Numbered from the stretch's first letter, positions 1 through 12,235 are shown. The stretch: DNA of 64,000 nt from Corbicula japonica (GCA_038501625.1 JAZAYU010000062.1:2555265-2619264), one strand, 5' to 3'. Program-made: numbers and translations. The notes: generated by a model from the sequence alone, not told the origin.

Positions 1-2770
1 AGATGTGGATTCATTTTTTTCATGGGAAACTCTGTAAAAAAAAGAGAGAAAAAATACTTCGTTAAAAAAAACTTTGGCTGACTCCAAAAACACTTACATT
101 TTGAAACATGTCTGCGAAAGAAAAAATAATTGTGACAGACAGAAGAGTGCCACAGATTTGCTGAAAAACTAGGTTTTGTGAAATAAAATTACTGGTCCAC
201 AATTATTTTGTGACAGAATAAAAGCGGAAGAAGAATTAAACCTCTTGTTGTAAACCGTCAATAGAGAATAACAGTTTTTTCAAAGTTTATTTAACAGTTT
301 TTTTCTGCACCATTTTGAGAAGGGATTGGTGAAATACTGAAACATTTTCACTGAAAATGAAAATTTCAATTTAATTAATCAAATGTTGAAAAAAAATTAT
401 TTTTAAAGAGTCTACACATTGATCACCAATCCCCCAAATTAAATTTCAGGCTTTTATGTAAGTAACAGATATTTTGGCTAGAATGCAGTTCACCGGTACG
501 GTTTACATAGAGCTCGGGCAATAATATAAAAAATTTAATGCAAGCGGGGGCGTTGGGACAGCAGCACCCATTAACCACTATATTCTGAACTAACTGTTCA
601 ATGAATAAATGAATTAAAATGGCAGCAGGGTTATGGGACGTCAACAACAAATTTTAAGTACCGGTAAACTGCAGGTGTCCTGATATTTTTTTCTTGCTCA
701 TGTTTTTGGAAAAACCATGTTTTGCAATTAGGAATGGGACTGATGGCCGTGAATGTTCTTCATGCAGGCGTAAATTATTAATGCATAGTCTGTTGCTTTT
801 TTTAACTATGAAATCTTTCCAAAAATCTAGAGTTATGATTTATCTTATAAATGTTACAAAGATGACAATTTGGAGCAAGTGTTTATTAAAATAAAGTTTC
901 TTCACAATATTTTATAAAATTTATGCACAACATTTACTAATTATTTAGCCTACTATTTCAGTGTTGACTTTAAAACCTAAAGTAGGAAGTGTTTTTCAAT
1001 AATTTAAATTTCTGTCATAGTATATAAACATGCTTAATTATGATGTTGTAAAATAAAACTCTGGTTTTAAATTTTTACCTTTTTTGTGTTTCACAACTCC
1101 AGTACAGTCAGTACCCCTAGTAAATTCGGCATGACAGAGACTTCCATTCATAGGGTTGGAAAATCATGGTGGGACCAACCTACAAAATGATATAAACCAT
1201 GTTAAAACACATCGCAGGTACAGGGTTTTGAGGCAAAACTCATAAAAATTATACAAAATTATTTTTAATTAACCTTTAACTCCAAATATACACATTTTGA
1301 TGCATGTGACTCCAGTGTAGAACCAGATCAACTGGCATTATCCTTGATTTCTGATCTCGATTCGCATCAGTTGCATCTTGGTCAGAAATAACCTAACGAA
1401 TATAAAAGCGAACAGTTTAGATGGCACAAATGAGGCAGCTGATCTGGATCTACAATATTCACCCACGCAATAAAGGTATTTACATAATCAAATATTGGAC
1501 AAGCTCTTTTCTGGCTTTTTCGAGAAAAAAGACCCTTTCCAAAATTGGGAAATTCATGTCAAGAATCATTCAAAATAGGTAAAAAATGTAAAACAACTGT
1601 AAAACGATTGATAAATCCTGTCTCATACTGTCCTAAAACATGTGTTTTTGACTCGCACTAAGCATCCAGATTTCCTGTACCTGTTCGGCATCAAAAATTT
1701 TATCTTTCAATAGGAATTTTTTTAAATAAAAAAATCAAAATTTGCATTGGGAAAGCATCAGACCCATGGTAAGCACAGCAAAAGGCCTGTGGAATGGAGT
1801 CACTAATATAACCGGACTAAAATTGAAGATTTTTCTTTGTAACTTTTGTATTTGCACTTCTGATTTCAAAATGTGTTTATTTAACTGATAAAAATTGTCC
1901 TGTCAATGGATTGTTGGGTGAACAGGTGAATTAGTACCCTGAAAATAAACAATTTTAAACACTGTCAAATTTACATTTTTAATTAAAAATTACCTTAATA
2001 ATAGATCAAGTGTTGACTGATCTCAGTTACTGTAGTGGGTCTACTGTAGACCCTGTTCTTTTGAAGACCAGCATAGATCTATCTGATGAAACAAGTGATG
2101 TTCGATATCATGGCCCCTCTTTAGTCTGATGGATATTCAAATTCGGTGCTGCATTGATGCCTCATGTTATTAAATATGTCTCAGTGGCATTTCCTTGTTG
2201 TCAACTTGTTGATCAATGTCAAAAATTATAACGATGACACAAATCACTGAACTGGATTCCAGAAACATAGCAATACTTCACTTTTCTGTTGCTACTTTTT
2301 TGTTATAAATCCGATTTCTGATTAAAACAGTTGTTTCTCGACATAGTTTCCACGAACAATTGTAAATTTATCAAATCACACCGAACTTTTTGTCAGAAAA
2401 AATGGCGTCCACGACCTCGCTAAATAAATTTGACTGATCGTATTCCTGAACAATAAACGTTCTTTTCAGCTTATTTTACTTCGTTTATTTTAAATTTGGA
2501 TAAGAAATGGGTAGTTTATCGCTTCAAAATGTACTAATTCCTCAAAATTTTATGTAAAACATAACAAAAGGGGCCTTTATAAAGGAGAACTATTTATCGG
2601 CGCGTAAGAAATACCGCGCGCGTTGTTTACGTTTGTTTTTGAAAAAATCACGGTGATAAAACCTTTCATATTGAATTTGGCATACACAAAATCACAGCGG
2701 TAAACCTATTCCAGGTGAATTTAGCATACAGTAGAAAAACATCGATATTTTAGTGGTAAGTGCATGATAA
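1..2770. other. Non-coding AT-rich stretch
   Basis: I see no exon with convincing splice borders here. Open frames are under 80 codons and have no recognisable domain. At about 1290-1490 there is a degraded copy of the fold-back repeat family that is common in the 21-30 kb introns; it keeps the 'gctgatctggatctaca' core. If the minus-strand gene with exons at 3.8-19 kb continues, this could hold its 3' end, but I could not place a terminal exon. Confidence 0.5.
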
Positions 2771-2924
2771 ATAGAATAACAGGTTACTGTCTTGCGATAT
2801 AAGTGTTATCAGGCTCGGCCGATATGGGGGCGGAGGAGCTCGGCAGAGCCTCGCCCCTCCGCTCCCCGTATCGGCCTCACCTGATAACACTTATATCGCA
2901 AGACAGTAACCTGTTATTCTCTAT
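2771..2924. repeat. Near-perfect palindrome (fold-back element), arms about 73 bp
   Basis: The left arm starts 'atagaataacaggttactgt' and its reverse complement closes the right arm at 2924. The centre near 2848 is GC-rich and differs slightly between the arms (gggggcggag versus ctccgctcccc). The structure would form a long hairpin. It carries no ORF. It looks like a fold-back MITE or an inverted duplication, and I found no clear target duplication. Confidence 0.85.
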
Positions 2925-3753
2925 TTCTCGAGTCGGGAATGATCACGCGAGACCGCAATATAAAATAGTATGAACCTACAAAATGCGTTTTAGTTGCACT
3001 ATCTAATAAGATTGTTTTTGGAAAGGATCACTGCGTTTTAATTTTACTTTAACCAAAGCAATATTCAGTAGGACTGTTATTGGTCAAAATTCGTCATGCG
3101 GTTTAATCAGTAAAATGGTTGGTTTTTAATGTATCACTTACATTGTAAAAGGCGAAAACCTGCAAAAATTTTTAAAATGAATTTTGGAGGAAATACTCAT
3201 TGCTACCTAGCTTTTCGTGAAGAAATGTATTTATCTAAATATGTACTAATGTTTGCCAGCACAATTACTTTCAAACCGAAAGTAGAACCCGACAGTAATT
3301 TCCTTGAATTTCTTGAAAACCCTAACATCATTTTGACGAATTGGCACTTAACATTGTAGACCAGCATATACTTATTTCAGGTATGAGTTGCTTTGGTATA
3401 TTGTCCATGAATTTCAGAGTTTTCATGCAAACGGTTTTTTTTTCTTTTGTTTGTTCTTTTGTATGTGCTTGGTAATTAAAATATGAATTAGAATAAAATT
3501 GAGCTTGCAAACATTAGTAGATCATTAGCTAAATACATTATTTACTAAAATATAGGTGGCAATAAGTATTTCCCCCAAATCCATTTCTGAAATTTTAACC
3601 TGTTTTCGCCTTTTGCAATGTTTGCGACCTCTTCAATATTTATTTTCCATCTCAATTGTATTGTTTTATATATTTTTGTGAATCTAATCTTTCTCTCCGA
3701 GAAAAAAAAGAAAACTTTATAAGACCTGTATTTCATAATACTTAGATACTTAC
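2925..3753. other. Non-coding, no feature recognised
   Basis: Short frames only (a 76-codon plus frame at 3129-3359 and a 60-codon minus frame at 3328-3510). Neither has splice-site support or a domain. On the minus strand this follows the strong donor at 3753 and is probably intron. Confidence 0.45.
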
Positions 3754-3928
3754 AGTCATCTGGTTTAAGTTGAAGAATAAGAGAATTATTGCTTATCCAA
3801 CAGAGTCCATAAACAGATCCCGTACACTTTCCTGAAATAATGGAGCCTCCTGCCAACCTCTCAAAATCAGATACAACGCCATATTCATATTTTGCCGAAG
3901 AATAGTACATATGATTGTCCCAAGTTAT
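3754..3928 (-). CDS. Probable internal exon of a secreted or surface protein
   Basis: On the minus strand a 175 nt open segment is bounded by an acceptor (tttatattttag) and a strong donor (GTAAGTATC). It enters in phase 0 and leaves in phase 1, and encodes about 58 residues. The start reads ITWDNHMYYSSAKYEYG, and the later part has glycine- and cysteine-containing stretches (GGSIISGKC, YGLCW). The exon at 9923-10072 ends in phase 0, so the two can be joined directly to give a continuous frame. I do not recognise the domain. The composition (Tyr, Gly, paired Cys, many beta-formers) suits an extracellular beta-rich fold. The link to the sushi exons upstream is inferred from strand and order only. 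Confidence 0.5.
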
Positions 3929-4159
3929 CTAAAATATAAAGTATCCCTTAAAATCTTAGATAATTAACCCGGTAAAGAGAAATAGTTGCAATAAGGATCA
4001 CTTTATACTATTTGTACTTGGTACTATTAAACGGGAGGCTAACATGGACGAAAAAACCAGAGATTTCCTAAGAAAGTTATTTTCAAAATAAATATGATGA
4101 TAAATAAATAATGAGCTTTATATTAGATACACTGTACTGAATAATTTGCTGCACACACA

Positions 4160-5130
4160 TATGCACAAAAGTCAACCGGAAAAAGCCAGGAGCGGACGGC
4201 ACATCCAGGAGCAGACACGGTAAGTTTTTTTTTCAGATTTGACAGCGGTGTAATTAATTATCATTTTCGTTAGTATTCATTAACTCTTGGAAAGAAATAT
4301 CGGCTCCTTTAAAAGCCTAATAAATTCTGCGCATATCCGTTGATTCCGGGAGTGGTAGAAGGGATAATAAACTTTTTATCGCGATTTAAAAATGGAAGTT
4401 AGTGTTGAAATCTTGAAGTTCTGCGTTTTATAGCAAAATGTTCCATAGATCTGACAATCTGTCTACATCTGTAAGCACTGTTGGAAAATTTAATCTTCAA
4501 CGGGCTACATGTAAAATAGTAGCACAGACAGACTTTTAATAAATTCGATAGAGCATAGTGAATAGAGCTGGGGTTTAGAAATTGGCAACTCCGTGTAACA
4601 GAAGGGAAAATTATTGGCGGGGACCAGGAGCAGATATAATCGAGTATTGAAAATCGTTTGATGTATTCTGTTGACACTTTTTTCAGACTCAATAATAAAA
4701 GTTTGTTGACATACACTGATAGTTTTGTCCGTCCGTATGTTTGTACATGTCATAAATCATTTCTAAAGGAGTTTGTAAGCTAATGATGCATGAACTCTTA
4801 TTAGTTAACAGAGTTTTCACTTTGGTTAATTATTTGCCACACTGTTGTACATCGTTCACAGGAAATAGCATCTCAAAACACCGAAAAAAATAAGTTGAAT
4901 GTCTGACATCCTGTTCACCACAGGTAATGTTTCAACTTATTTCTCCATCATTGCTTTATCGCTTTTTGTAAACTAAACAAATTTGTGAGGCTAAACAAAC
5001 ATGTATCTGATTTTAAAGTAATACTTGTTGTTTTTTCAGCACGTTGGGTTACCGTAGTGTTTGTTAAATTTGAGACTAAGAGTAGCCTTTGTTGTTGACA
5101 TTTGCGAACAATATTGATATTTTCCAATAA
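4160..5130 (+). repeat. Left arm of a ~0.95 kb inverted repeat
   Basis: The segment matches the reverse complement of about 8200-9140 over nearly its whole length. For example, the strings around 4195 (cacatccaggagcagacac), 4445 (tagatctgacaatctgtc), 4745 and 4925 reappear inverted at 9100, 8865, 8565 and 8385. The arms are diverged by scattered substitutions, so the duplication is not recent. The ~3.1 kb between the arms includes a smaller TIR element. It could be a large fold-back transposon or two opposite insertions of one repeat. Confidence 0.8.
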
Positions 5131-5372
5131 TTAAGCCCAAAACCCCTTTGTTGTCTCAAAATGCATAGAGAATTATAAAATATAGACTTTCTCCCTCTTT
5201 GGGAGTAAGCGTTTGGGATGGATCAAAACCCTACCATTTATTGGTGTAAATTGTCGATTAAGTGTAGCCTTCTTGTTGACATTTGCGAATAATGTTGATA
5301 TTTTCCAATAATTAAGTCCAAAACGCCTTTGTTATCTCAAAATGCAAAGATAATTATAAAATATAGACGTTA
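5078..5372 (+). repeat. Two-copy direct repeat, ~110 bp units
   Basis: The unit from 'tagcctttgttgttgacatt' (about 5084) recurs from about 5267, and both run to 'ataaaatatagac'. The first unit overlaps the inner end of the left inverted-repeat arm. A reverse-complement match to its start occurs near 8210-8245. About 75 bp of unrelated sequence separates the units. Confidence 0.75.
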
Positions 5373-6260
5373 AACAAAGTTTGCGAAAAACGACCAGTCA
5401 TTGTCACAGAGTCTAGCAACAAAATAAATTCAAGTGAACGGAATGTAGTATTTATACGAAAATCTCTTTATAGTTAAGTCTTTTACATTAGTTTACCGCT
5501 ACAGCAAATAGATAAAAATCTCGTTAATTTTTATAGCCAATAATATTTTATTTCCCCATAGGATAAAACTCGTGCTTAACCTTACTAGTAAAGGCAAATA
5601 TTTTACCAAATCTTAGTTAAATACGTTTTTTTTTTAAAGAATTCTACAGATCTGTTAGAAACGATAAAACATAAACATAGCCTAGTTCATTTACAATGCA
5701 TATATTGAACATGATTAAATATTGTTTGAGACCATTTTTGAGCTGTACTGTAACGTTCTAGAAATTTTGAAATGAACCAAGATTTATTGAAGTTTACAAT
5801 TTTCTTGAAGTTATAGTCACGTAGCAAAAGTGGTTTAGCCGGTCGGAAATGGCAAACTACCATTACCATTTTATGTAACGTTTAATGTGTATGGTTCAAT
5901 TAAACACTTTTAATAATTTGAAAATACTAAAATGTTTAACTTAACGCTGGTTCTTACCATACAGATACTAATAGTAAGACCCAGATTCACGTTCCCTGTT
6001 ATCGACACTCAACGCAATTCCTTTATCAGTGTATGTGTATGCGCAGGTACTGAAGTTTATTTTTGCAGAAAATAGAATTCGCTACCTACTACACCCCGTA
6101 CAATCGAAAACAATTTTTAATCTACATCGATACATAACTGTGCTAGATACATTTTGTTAGCTTTCATAGACTGCATTGTATATTAGATAAGTTAATTTTT
6201 CAGATGTAACATCACTTATGGCTTTCAATATAACTGCTCGTGCTGGTCTACATACACTCC
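5373..6260. other. Non-coding, no feature recognised
   Basis: Spacer between the arms of the large inverted repeat. I found no credible exon, RNA gene or tandem repeat. Confidence 0.4.
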
Positions 6261-6875
6261 GGCCGGTATTCCATAGTTCCGTGAACGTGGTCCTCATGCG
6301 TGTCCGTGTCCGCATCCGCTAATTTTATTTCCGTGAAGTGCTTTTCTATACTTCCGCCATTCTGTTCGCGTGAAACATAACAAAGTGCTCTTTTCAGCCG
6401 TTAGAGATTCGTAAAATGTATCTGTGTAAAGAAATCGTTACATTTAATTACTAACTAATGTTAAGAGGTAAGATTGCCAATCAGAGTTAAAAAGGGAAAC
6501 GGCATGATCATATATAGTGGACATGGGACATTTATAGACATCGGTAACAACATGGAACATTCTACCATTTCGTAAGAGAGCTGGAATTATCTGCTGAGGA
6601 GTTCCCTACTAACTTACATGTAAGTTTAAATAGAAAACATTTAATATATTTAACCTGTTTGCTGCCTTTGATTGAGGCATGTTTCCTGTACAATGTGCAT
6701 CCGGGAACTGTCCGTGTACGTGAAAATCCGCTCACCGGGCGAATCGTCGCGGACTCGGACACGGACGCAGAGGTATGGAATATACCACAATGATATCCTT
6801 GGTGAGTGCAAAATCGCGAACACGGATGCGGTTGCGGACACGGATCACGCATCACGGAACTATGGAATGACGGCC
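6261..6875. mobile_element. Small DNA element with terminal inverted repeats (MITE-like)
   Basis: The left end reads ggccggtattccatagttcc, and the right end, read on the other strand, gives ggccgtcattccatagttcc. The inverted similarity continues inwards to 'gtgtccgtgtccgcatccgc' (about 6300-6320), which faces 'cggatgcggttgcggacacg' (about 6824-6843). An internal 'ggtatggaatataccac' at 6774-6790 suggests a nested or rearranged copy. No transposase is present. GGCC-rich ends occur in PIF/Harbinger-type elements, but no clean target duplication was visible, so the superfamily is open. Confidence 0.65.
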
Positions 6876-7399
6876 TATGACTTAATAGTAGACAAACCAA
6901 ATATCAACTTAAACAAAGACCATTACGAATACATTGAAATCAATGAGGATAGTTTCTCTTCAATATGTGTCACATATAAATTACAGTAGAAGGAAAGTGA
7001 CTGGACACGTATTTGTCTTTTCGAGAAACTCTTTACGGATGCATACGCTGTGGACATTAATAACGAAATTTATGAAAGTCTTCTGAAAAAAGTGGGAATA
7101 CTTCAGAATCTTACAGCAAACAACAGAGATTTCAAAATTAATACATATTAGTTCCAAACAAGCGTTTGCAACGAAAAAGGCTGGGGGATGTTGCCTCCGG
7201 AATAACCATTAGTATTCAAACCCAGCATGTTACGGATGTTATTGAATCACAGTTGTCAGAAGATTCGGCCGATCAGGCCTTTTTAATTGGTATTTGGGAA
7301 GAAAGGCCCCTAATATCAATAGTACATGCATACTTATTTAAAATGCCATACAGTAATCACTATATGCATTCTGTTCTTATATTTAATCTACTAAAGTGA
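6840..7399 (+). pseudogene. Possible degenerate coding remnant with tyrosine-motif tail
   Basis: The plus frame ending at 6989 holds YDLIVDKPN and HYEYIEI. These resemble tyrosine-based signalling motifs in receptor tails. After the TAG at 6987-6989 the same frame stays open for about 50 more codons (to about 7150). A second frame is then open through 7166-7399. This pattern could be a broken coding sequence or chance. The N-terminal half of the first frame lies inside the TIR element at 6261-6875 and is not coding evidence. No splice sites or upstream exons were identified. Confidence 0.2.
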
Positions 7400-7892
7400 C
7401 TCATAGGCCCAAAGCAGCTGTGTGTTGTAATTATTTATCATAATCATAATTTTTAATTACACAATGTCACTATAATAAAATATACTTACTTACAGTGTGA
7501 TGATTTCAATGTTATCGTGCTGTATTTCAGAATTCAGTATTTCATTATTGTAATGATTTAAAACATGAAGACTAAAAATAATGAAATGCCATTTTTATTC
7601 TCTTTCAGAATTATTATAATAACCTTGAACAGTGTTCAACCTAAAAAGATATGGTTTTTTCATGTTTTCTTATTGTACATTCAACATAGAATACCTTCTT
7701 CACTTTACACTCTCATAAAATTAAGAACCTTCATTCCATTCTAATCCATGTGCAATAAATTAGCCCCAAGTTAACTGATAATCTCTATTTTATGACCCAT
7801 CGATTAGCTACAGATTATGATGCTTGAAGAACCAACATTAAGAGTATTCTAGAAACTGTAGTTTGTTCCATAGAGTGACAAGGCATGGGCTG

Positions 7893-8028
7893 AAGGTTAT
7901 AAAGCTGAGATTGGAAACCAGTCTCAAATCTCAAGCATCTGATTGGCTGAAATGGCGACCAGTCGCCATTTCAGCGAATCAGATGCTTGAGATTTGAAAC
8001 TGGTTTCCATGCTCAGTTTTATAACCTT
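7893..8028. mobile_element. Palindromic MITE, family copy 1
   Basis: A 136 bp near-perfect palindrome runs from 'aaggttataaagctgagatt' to its reverse complement at 8028. The centre is the self-complementary ggcgaccagtcgcc. The same core (ctgattggctgaaatggcga and its inverse) recurs at 61992-62134 and, as a half copy, at 9723-9806. This marks a dispersed fold-back family. Confidence 0.85.
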
Positions 8029-8199
8029 GGGCAATGGTCTTTTTTCGCAAATTTTGTTAAAAGAAGCTCAATATTTTATTATGATGGATTTTGAGACATT
8101 AAATGCCTTTTGGGCTACACTCGTGCATCATGTACTTATGATTTGAGTGAATAAAGTTATGTTCTGTTCTATTCAATAAATGATAAAGTGTGGGTCGGT

Positions 8200-9140
8200 C
8201 GAAAAATATCAGCATTGTTCGCAAATGTCAACAACTTGTTTCCACTTCATCGCAAATTTAACGAAAACTACCCAACGTGCAGAAAAAAGCAAATACTTCT
8301 TAAACATTCAGATATTTAGCCTCATACATTTGTTTAATTTAGAGAAATCGATAAAGTTATGATGGAGAAATAAGCTGAAACATTACCTGGGGTGAACTGG
8401 ACGTCAGACATTCAACTTTCATTTTCCGTGTTTTGATGTGTTATTTCCCGTGATCGATGTACAACAGTGTGACAAATGATTAACCAGCGACAACTCCGTT
8501 AACTAATAAGAGTTCATGCATCATTATCTTACAAACTCCTTTAGAAATGATTTATGACATGTACAGACATACGGACGGACAGTACTATCACTGTTTGTCA
8601 ACAAACTTTTATTTTTTGAGGATGTAATAAGTGTCAACAGAATACATCAAACGAATTTCATTTTCAGTACTCGATTATTTCTGTTCCTGGTCCCCGCCAT
8701 TAATTTTTCCTTCTGCTCCATAGAGTGGTCCATTTCTAAACCCCAGCTCTATTCACCAAGCCCTTGCGAATTCATTAAAAGTCTGTCTGTAATAATATTT
8801 CACATGTTGCACATTGAATGATTAAATTTTCCAACAGTGCTTACAGATTTAGGCAGATTGTCAGATCTATGAAGCATTTGCTATAAAACGCAGAACTTCA
8901 AGATTTCAACACTAACTTCCGTTTTTAATCGCGATAAAGTTTATTATCCCTTCTACCACCCCCGAAGTCAACGGATATATGCAGAATGTATTTGGCTTTT
9001 AAAAGGTCGATATTTTGTTCCAAGAATTAAATGAAAACTAACGAAAATGATAATTAATTACAACGCTGTCAAATATGAAAAAACTTACCGTGTCTGTCTT
9101 GGATGTGCTGTCCGTTCCTGGATCTGCCGGTTGACGGCTG
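8200..9140 (-). repeat. Right arm of the ~0.95 kb inverted repeat
   Basis: Reverse-complement partner of 4160-5130 (see that entry). Landmarks are tgatggagaaataagctgaa (about 8361), the segment around 8860-8920 matching 4400-4460, and the outer end near 9125. Confidence 0.8.
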
Positions 9141-9189
9141 TGATATGCGAAGATCTAAACTAGATGCCCGATACATGTTGAGCCAGACC

Positions 9190-9645
9190 TTGATATTTCA
9201 GATTGGAACCTGAGGTTTGCGCGTGACACGCCATTTAATTGAGGTTAACATTCATGCCAAATATAAACAAGATTACTCAATGCATGTAAATATTAGTTCA
9301 CGGGCAAGCTTTCACATGACCTTTGACAACTGCGACTTGATGAGAAACTGGGTTTTGCGCGCAACAAACAGTCTAATTAAATCTAACGTTCATGCCAAAT
9401 ATAAACAGCATTGCTCAAATTGCTCAATAAGTTAAAGTTATGGACCGGACAAGCTTCCATATGACCTTTATCCCTTACCATGAACATGACCTTCGAGATG
9501 GGAACCTAGGGATTGTGCGAGGTACTGTCTCGTCGAGGTTAAGATTGATGCCAAATATAAACAACAAGATTTCTCATTGCATATTAAAAGTATTGGCCGG
9601 ACATTTCCGGACGGTCGCACATACGCATTAAGTAACGCACGCACA
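9190..9645 (+). repeat. Degenerate ~150 bp tandem repeat of bivalve type
   Basis: Three loosely related units share 'atgccaaatataaac' (near 9255, 9395 and 9548), 'aagctttcacatgacctttg'-like segments and 'gcgcg' blocks. The last ends in a GGAC/GGTCGCAC-rich tail. Similar arrays with a GGAC-rich end are frequent in bivalve genomes (family recall). The 60-72 codon frames inside are not coding. Confidence 0.6.
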
Positions 9646-9722
9646 AACACCGAACCACCAATGAGACATTTAAGTCGAGTGTATACATTTGTATTGAAAA
9701 CTTAACAACATTTGCTGTTAAA

Positions 9723-9806
9723 CGACTGGTCGCCGTTTCAGCCAATCAGATGCTTGAGATTTGAGACTGGTTTCAAATCTCAGTTTTATTTTATAATCTT
9801 CTGCCC
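9723..9806 (+). mobile_element. Half copy of the palindromic MITE family
   Basis: Carries only the right half of the palindrome at 7893-8028 (gactggtcgcc, then gccaatcagatgcttgagat, then the outer arm ending in ttataatctt). The missing half suggests deletion of one arm. Confidence 0.7.
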
Positions 9807-9922
9807 AGATCACATCACTTGATCCGCATCTTAGCCAATAGTTACCCCGGGATAATGCAATTTAAAGGTATATCCATAGAAAAGTTGCACGCAATCCCAA
9901 TAGTCGTGACAAAGCAAATTAC

Positions 9923-10072
9923 CGTTTTGTCAATTATGAGGCCTGTTCCAGTCGTGTCGATTTTAAAATCCGCATACTTGCCGAGGTAGCCAATTGAATA
10001 TCCATAATAATAACAAAAGCTGCCCATGACATTTGTACAAAATGTGTAGTCGTCCTTAATTATTGTCATATC
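9923..10072 (-). CDS. Probable internal exon of a secreted or surface protein
   Basis: A 150 nt open segment on the minus strand lies between an acceptor (gaactattttag) and a donor (GTAATT). It is symmetric, phase 0 in and out, and gives exactly 50 codons. It begins DMTIIKDDYTFCTNVMGSF and ends GTGLIIDKT, with two Cys in the first half and a Tyr-rich block (CYYYGYS). Joined to the next downstream minus-strand exon (3754-3928) the frame continues without change. I do not recognise a domain. An extracellular role is suggested by composition and by the sushi exons further up the strand. Those exons end in phase 1, so at least one connecting exon with phase 1 in and 0 out is still missing. Confidence 0.5.
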
Positions 10073-10640
10073 CTAAAATAGTTCAAAGTGTATCATCAAA
10101 CAACTTATTCATTGGGGAATACTTAGATCTTTAGAAAAAGCAATCCGACAGTTTAAGAAAACAATATTACAGTAAAATTCTGAACATGTTCCCGTTTATT
10201 TCAGAACATGTTAGACATATTAGTTGTTTTTTAAATAAACGAGAGCTGACGGTTTCCGTCTTACTAAAACCTAGTTACGTAACAATAATGCAATTTGGCT
10301 TTCTTTAGTAGGTGATATTTAGCTTTTAATAGCATATTAAGTAAAATTTAAAGGTCGTCACCAAACCTCACTCAATTGACAGCAGTAAAACATAGAAATA
10401 TCAAAATCTCTGTTACAGTTTAATGCAGTTCAATAAAACAATGCCCAAATAATCGTTATTAGAATATGTTCATTATACATAAGTATATATATCTAAAGAA
10501 AAGTAGAATTATAGTATAGAGAAATGCTAGATCTTAAAATTCCATAAAATTCTATTTAAAACATAATGCACAAAAACTGAGCAACACAAAACAGTATGCA
10601 TAATGCCCAAATGAGTATAATTATCCTTACAAGAAAATGT
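10073..10640. other. Non-coding, probably intron
   Basis: AT-rich with no repeat or exon recognised. Confidence 0.4.
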
Positions 10641-11815
10641 TTGTGTCCTTAGAAAGAACTTTCACCGGTGCACCCTAGAACCTGGTTTAAACCCTCCAGT
10701 GGCAAATTATTTTGCCACTGACCGTTTTAAGGCGGCAACAACAAGGATTCTCTTTTTCGTTAATTGTTTGTGGTGTCATATTTGAATTTGGCATACTTAG
10801 AAACACATGCTCTCTTTTCCTCTCTTCTTTTTCTCTGAGTGGGGAGGCTGTGTTTTGTGAGTGTGGCGATTACTGATCTGCATATTTCACTTTATACCAT
10901 ATGCTAACACAAAAAAAAACATTAGTGACATTTATCTGTGCAAAGTTTCATTAAACGGCTTTTTCCCGTTGACATTTTGATAATTTTCATTTTTTTTATA
11001 AAAATGCAATGAGGACTGTAGACGGCCATAAAAAATAATGCTTCGGTGATCACTGTCTTGTTTGGGTTTCTTAGACGCCTTTTGTGATACTTTATAGTAA
11101 TGGCGGACGAGAAACATCAAAACGGTAGGTACCTTCATTTTGTCACGATTTCGCCCGTGTTGGTAGATGTATAAACCGATTGACAACCCAATTAGCCCAT
11201 AGGAAAAAAAATCAAAGGCGCATCATAAGCTATTTCCAGTGTGATAAATAAAAAGAAATATCTCAGAAAGCGAATAACGTAAAAGCTTTACCCGAGGGTC
11301 AACCCTTATCTTTTGAAAGCTCCACTTGTTATTATTTTCTGGCTCCCATAGCCTGGTTCCATAGTTAGACAAGTTGTTAACTGAAAATAATGTAAACAAA
11401 GCATAATATTGCACGATTTAGAAAATAAAAAAAACTGAAATCTTTGTGAATGAAAAACAAGATATCTTGTTTTCTTGGGTTTTCGAATGTGTAAACGCAG
11501 ATATTTAGCGAAGAGGAGTTAATACTTAAAAAACAACATATACTTGTTTCTTCACCTCTGTGCGGTGGTGCACCATAGAACTTTAACCCCCCACCCCATA
11601 CACACGGTGGCAAAATGCTTTCCCGCGATTCGAAGGCAGTACTCCCTCGGGTCGGGTTACGGACATTTTGTTACTAGTTTGTTGCATTTTGCTATGGAAA
11701 TTAATTGTATTATAAATCCACAATCACCTTTTTTTCTCTTCTTTATTTACTTTGTACAGAGTGTTTTTCAGAATGTGTTGTTTCCTGATATGCATAAGTC
11801 ACTATTCCACTAATT
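10640..11815 (+). repeat. Two diverged copies of a dispersed ~270 bp repeat
   Basis: Copies near 10660-10900 and 11540-11800 share a start like 'ggtgcacc.tagaacctgg', a 'ccccagtggcaaa' block, and a 'ctctctttt.ctctctt' and 'gaggctgtg' tail. Related copies lie at 13930-14230, at 15181 onward, and at 61695-61985. No coding capacity. The 84-codon minus frame between the copies (10932-11186) has no splice borders and was not called. Confidence 0.6.
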
Positions 11816-12235
11816 TGAAATAACAGTTTTAGGACTTTTATTTACTTTTTACGTTAGGCAGAGTTAACGAACTTATTGGTTTTTCTGCTTTATCTGACAG
11901 AGTTCACTCGTGCATATTACGTTCAAACACAAAAAATGATTCTTGTACCTGTTATGTATTCCGTTGGAATGGTAGTGTTCATGTGGTGACAGTAAATTTT
12001 AACCGCCTTAGTCCCGAACGCTGCTGGTGACAACCAGTAGTGGCCATCTACAGGGTTACTCGAGAAACACTGCCGAAGTTCGACGCAGGTTTTGGGACCT
12101 ATATATATGATGTAACAATTTTAGGTAAAACAATCTGCGGGAGAATATTTCAACAGTTGTCAACAAATAACATGACTGTAACAAAAACATTTATAAGTTC
12201 AAAAAAACTGTTCTTTGATTAAAATCTGTTCCTGG
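11816..12235. other. Non-coding, no feature recognised
   Basis: No exon or repeat could be supported in this spacer before the satellite. Confidence 0.4.

Noticed and set aside
10932..11186. Minus frame with IGLYIYQHGRNRDKMK, like a membrane segment plus tail
   Set aside because: No acceptor or donor in phase and repeats on both sides; not enough to call an exon.
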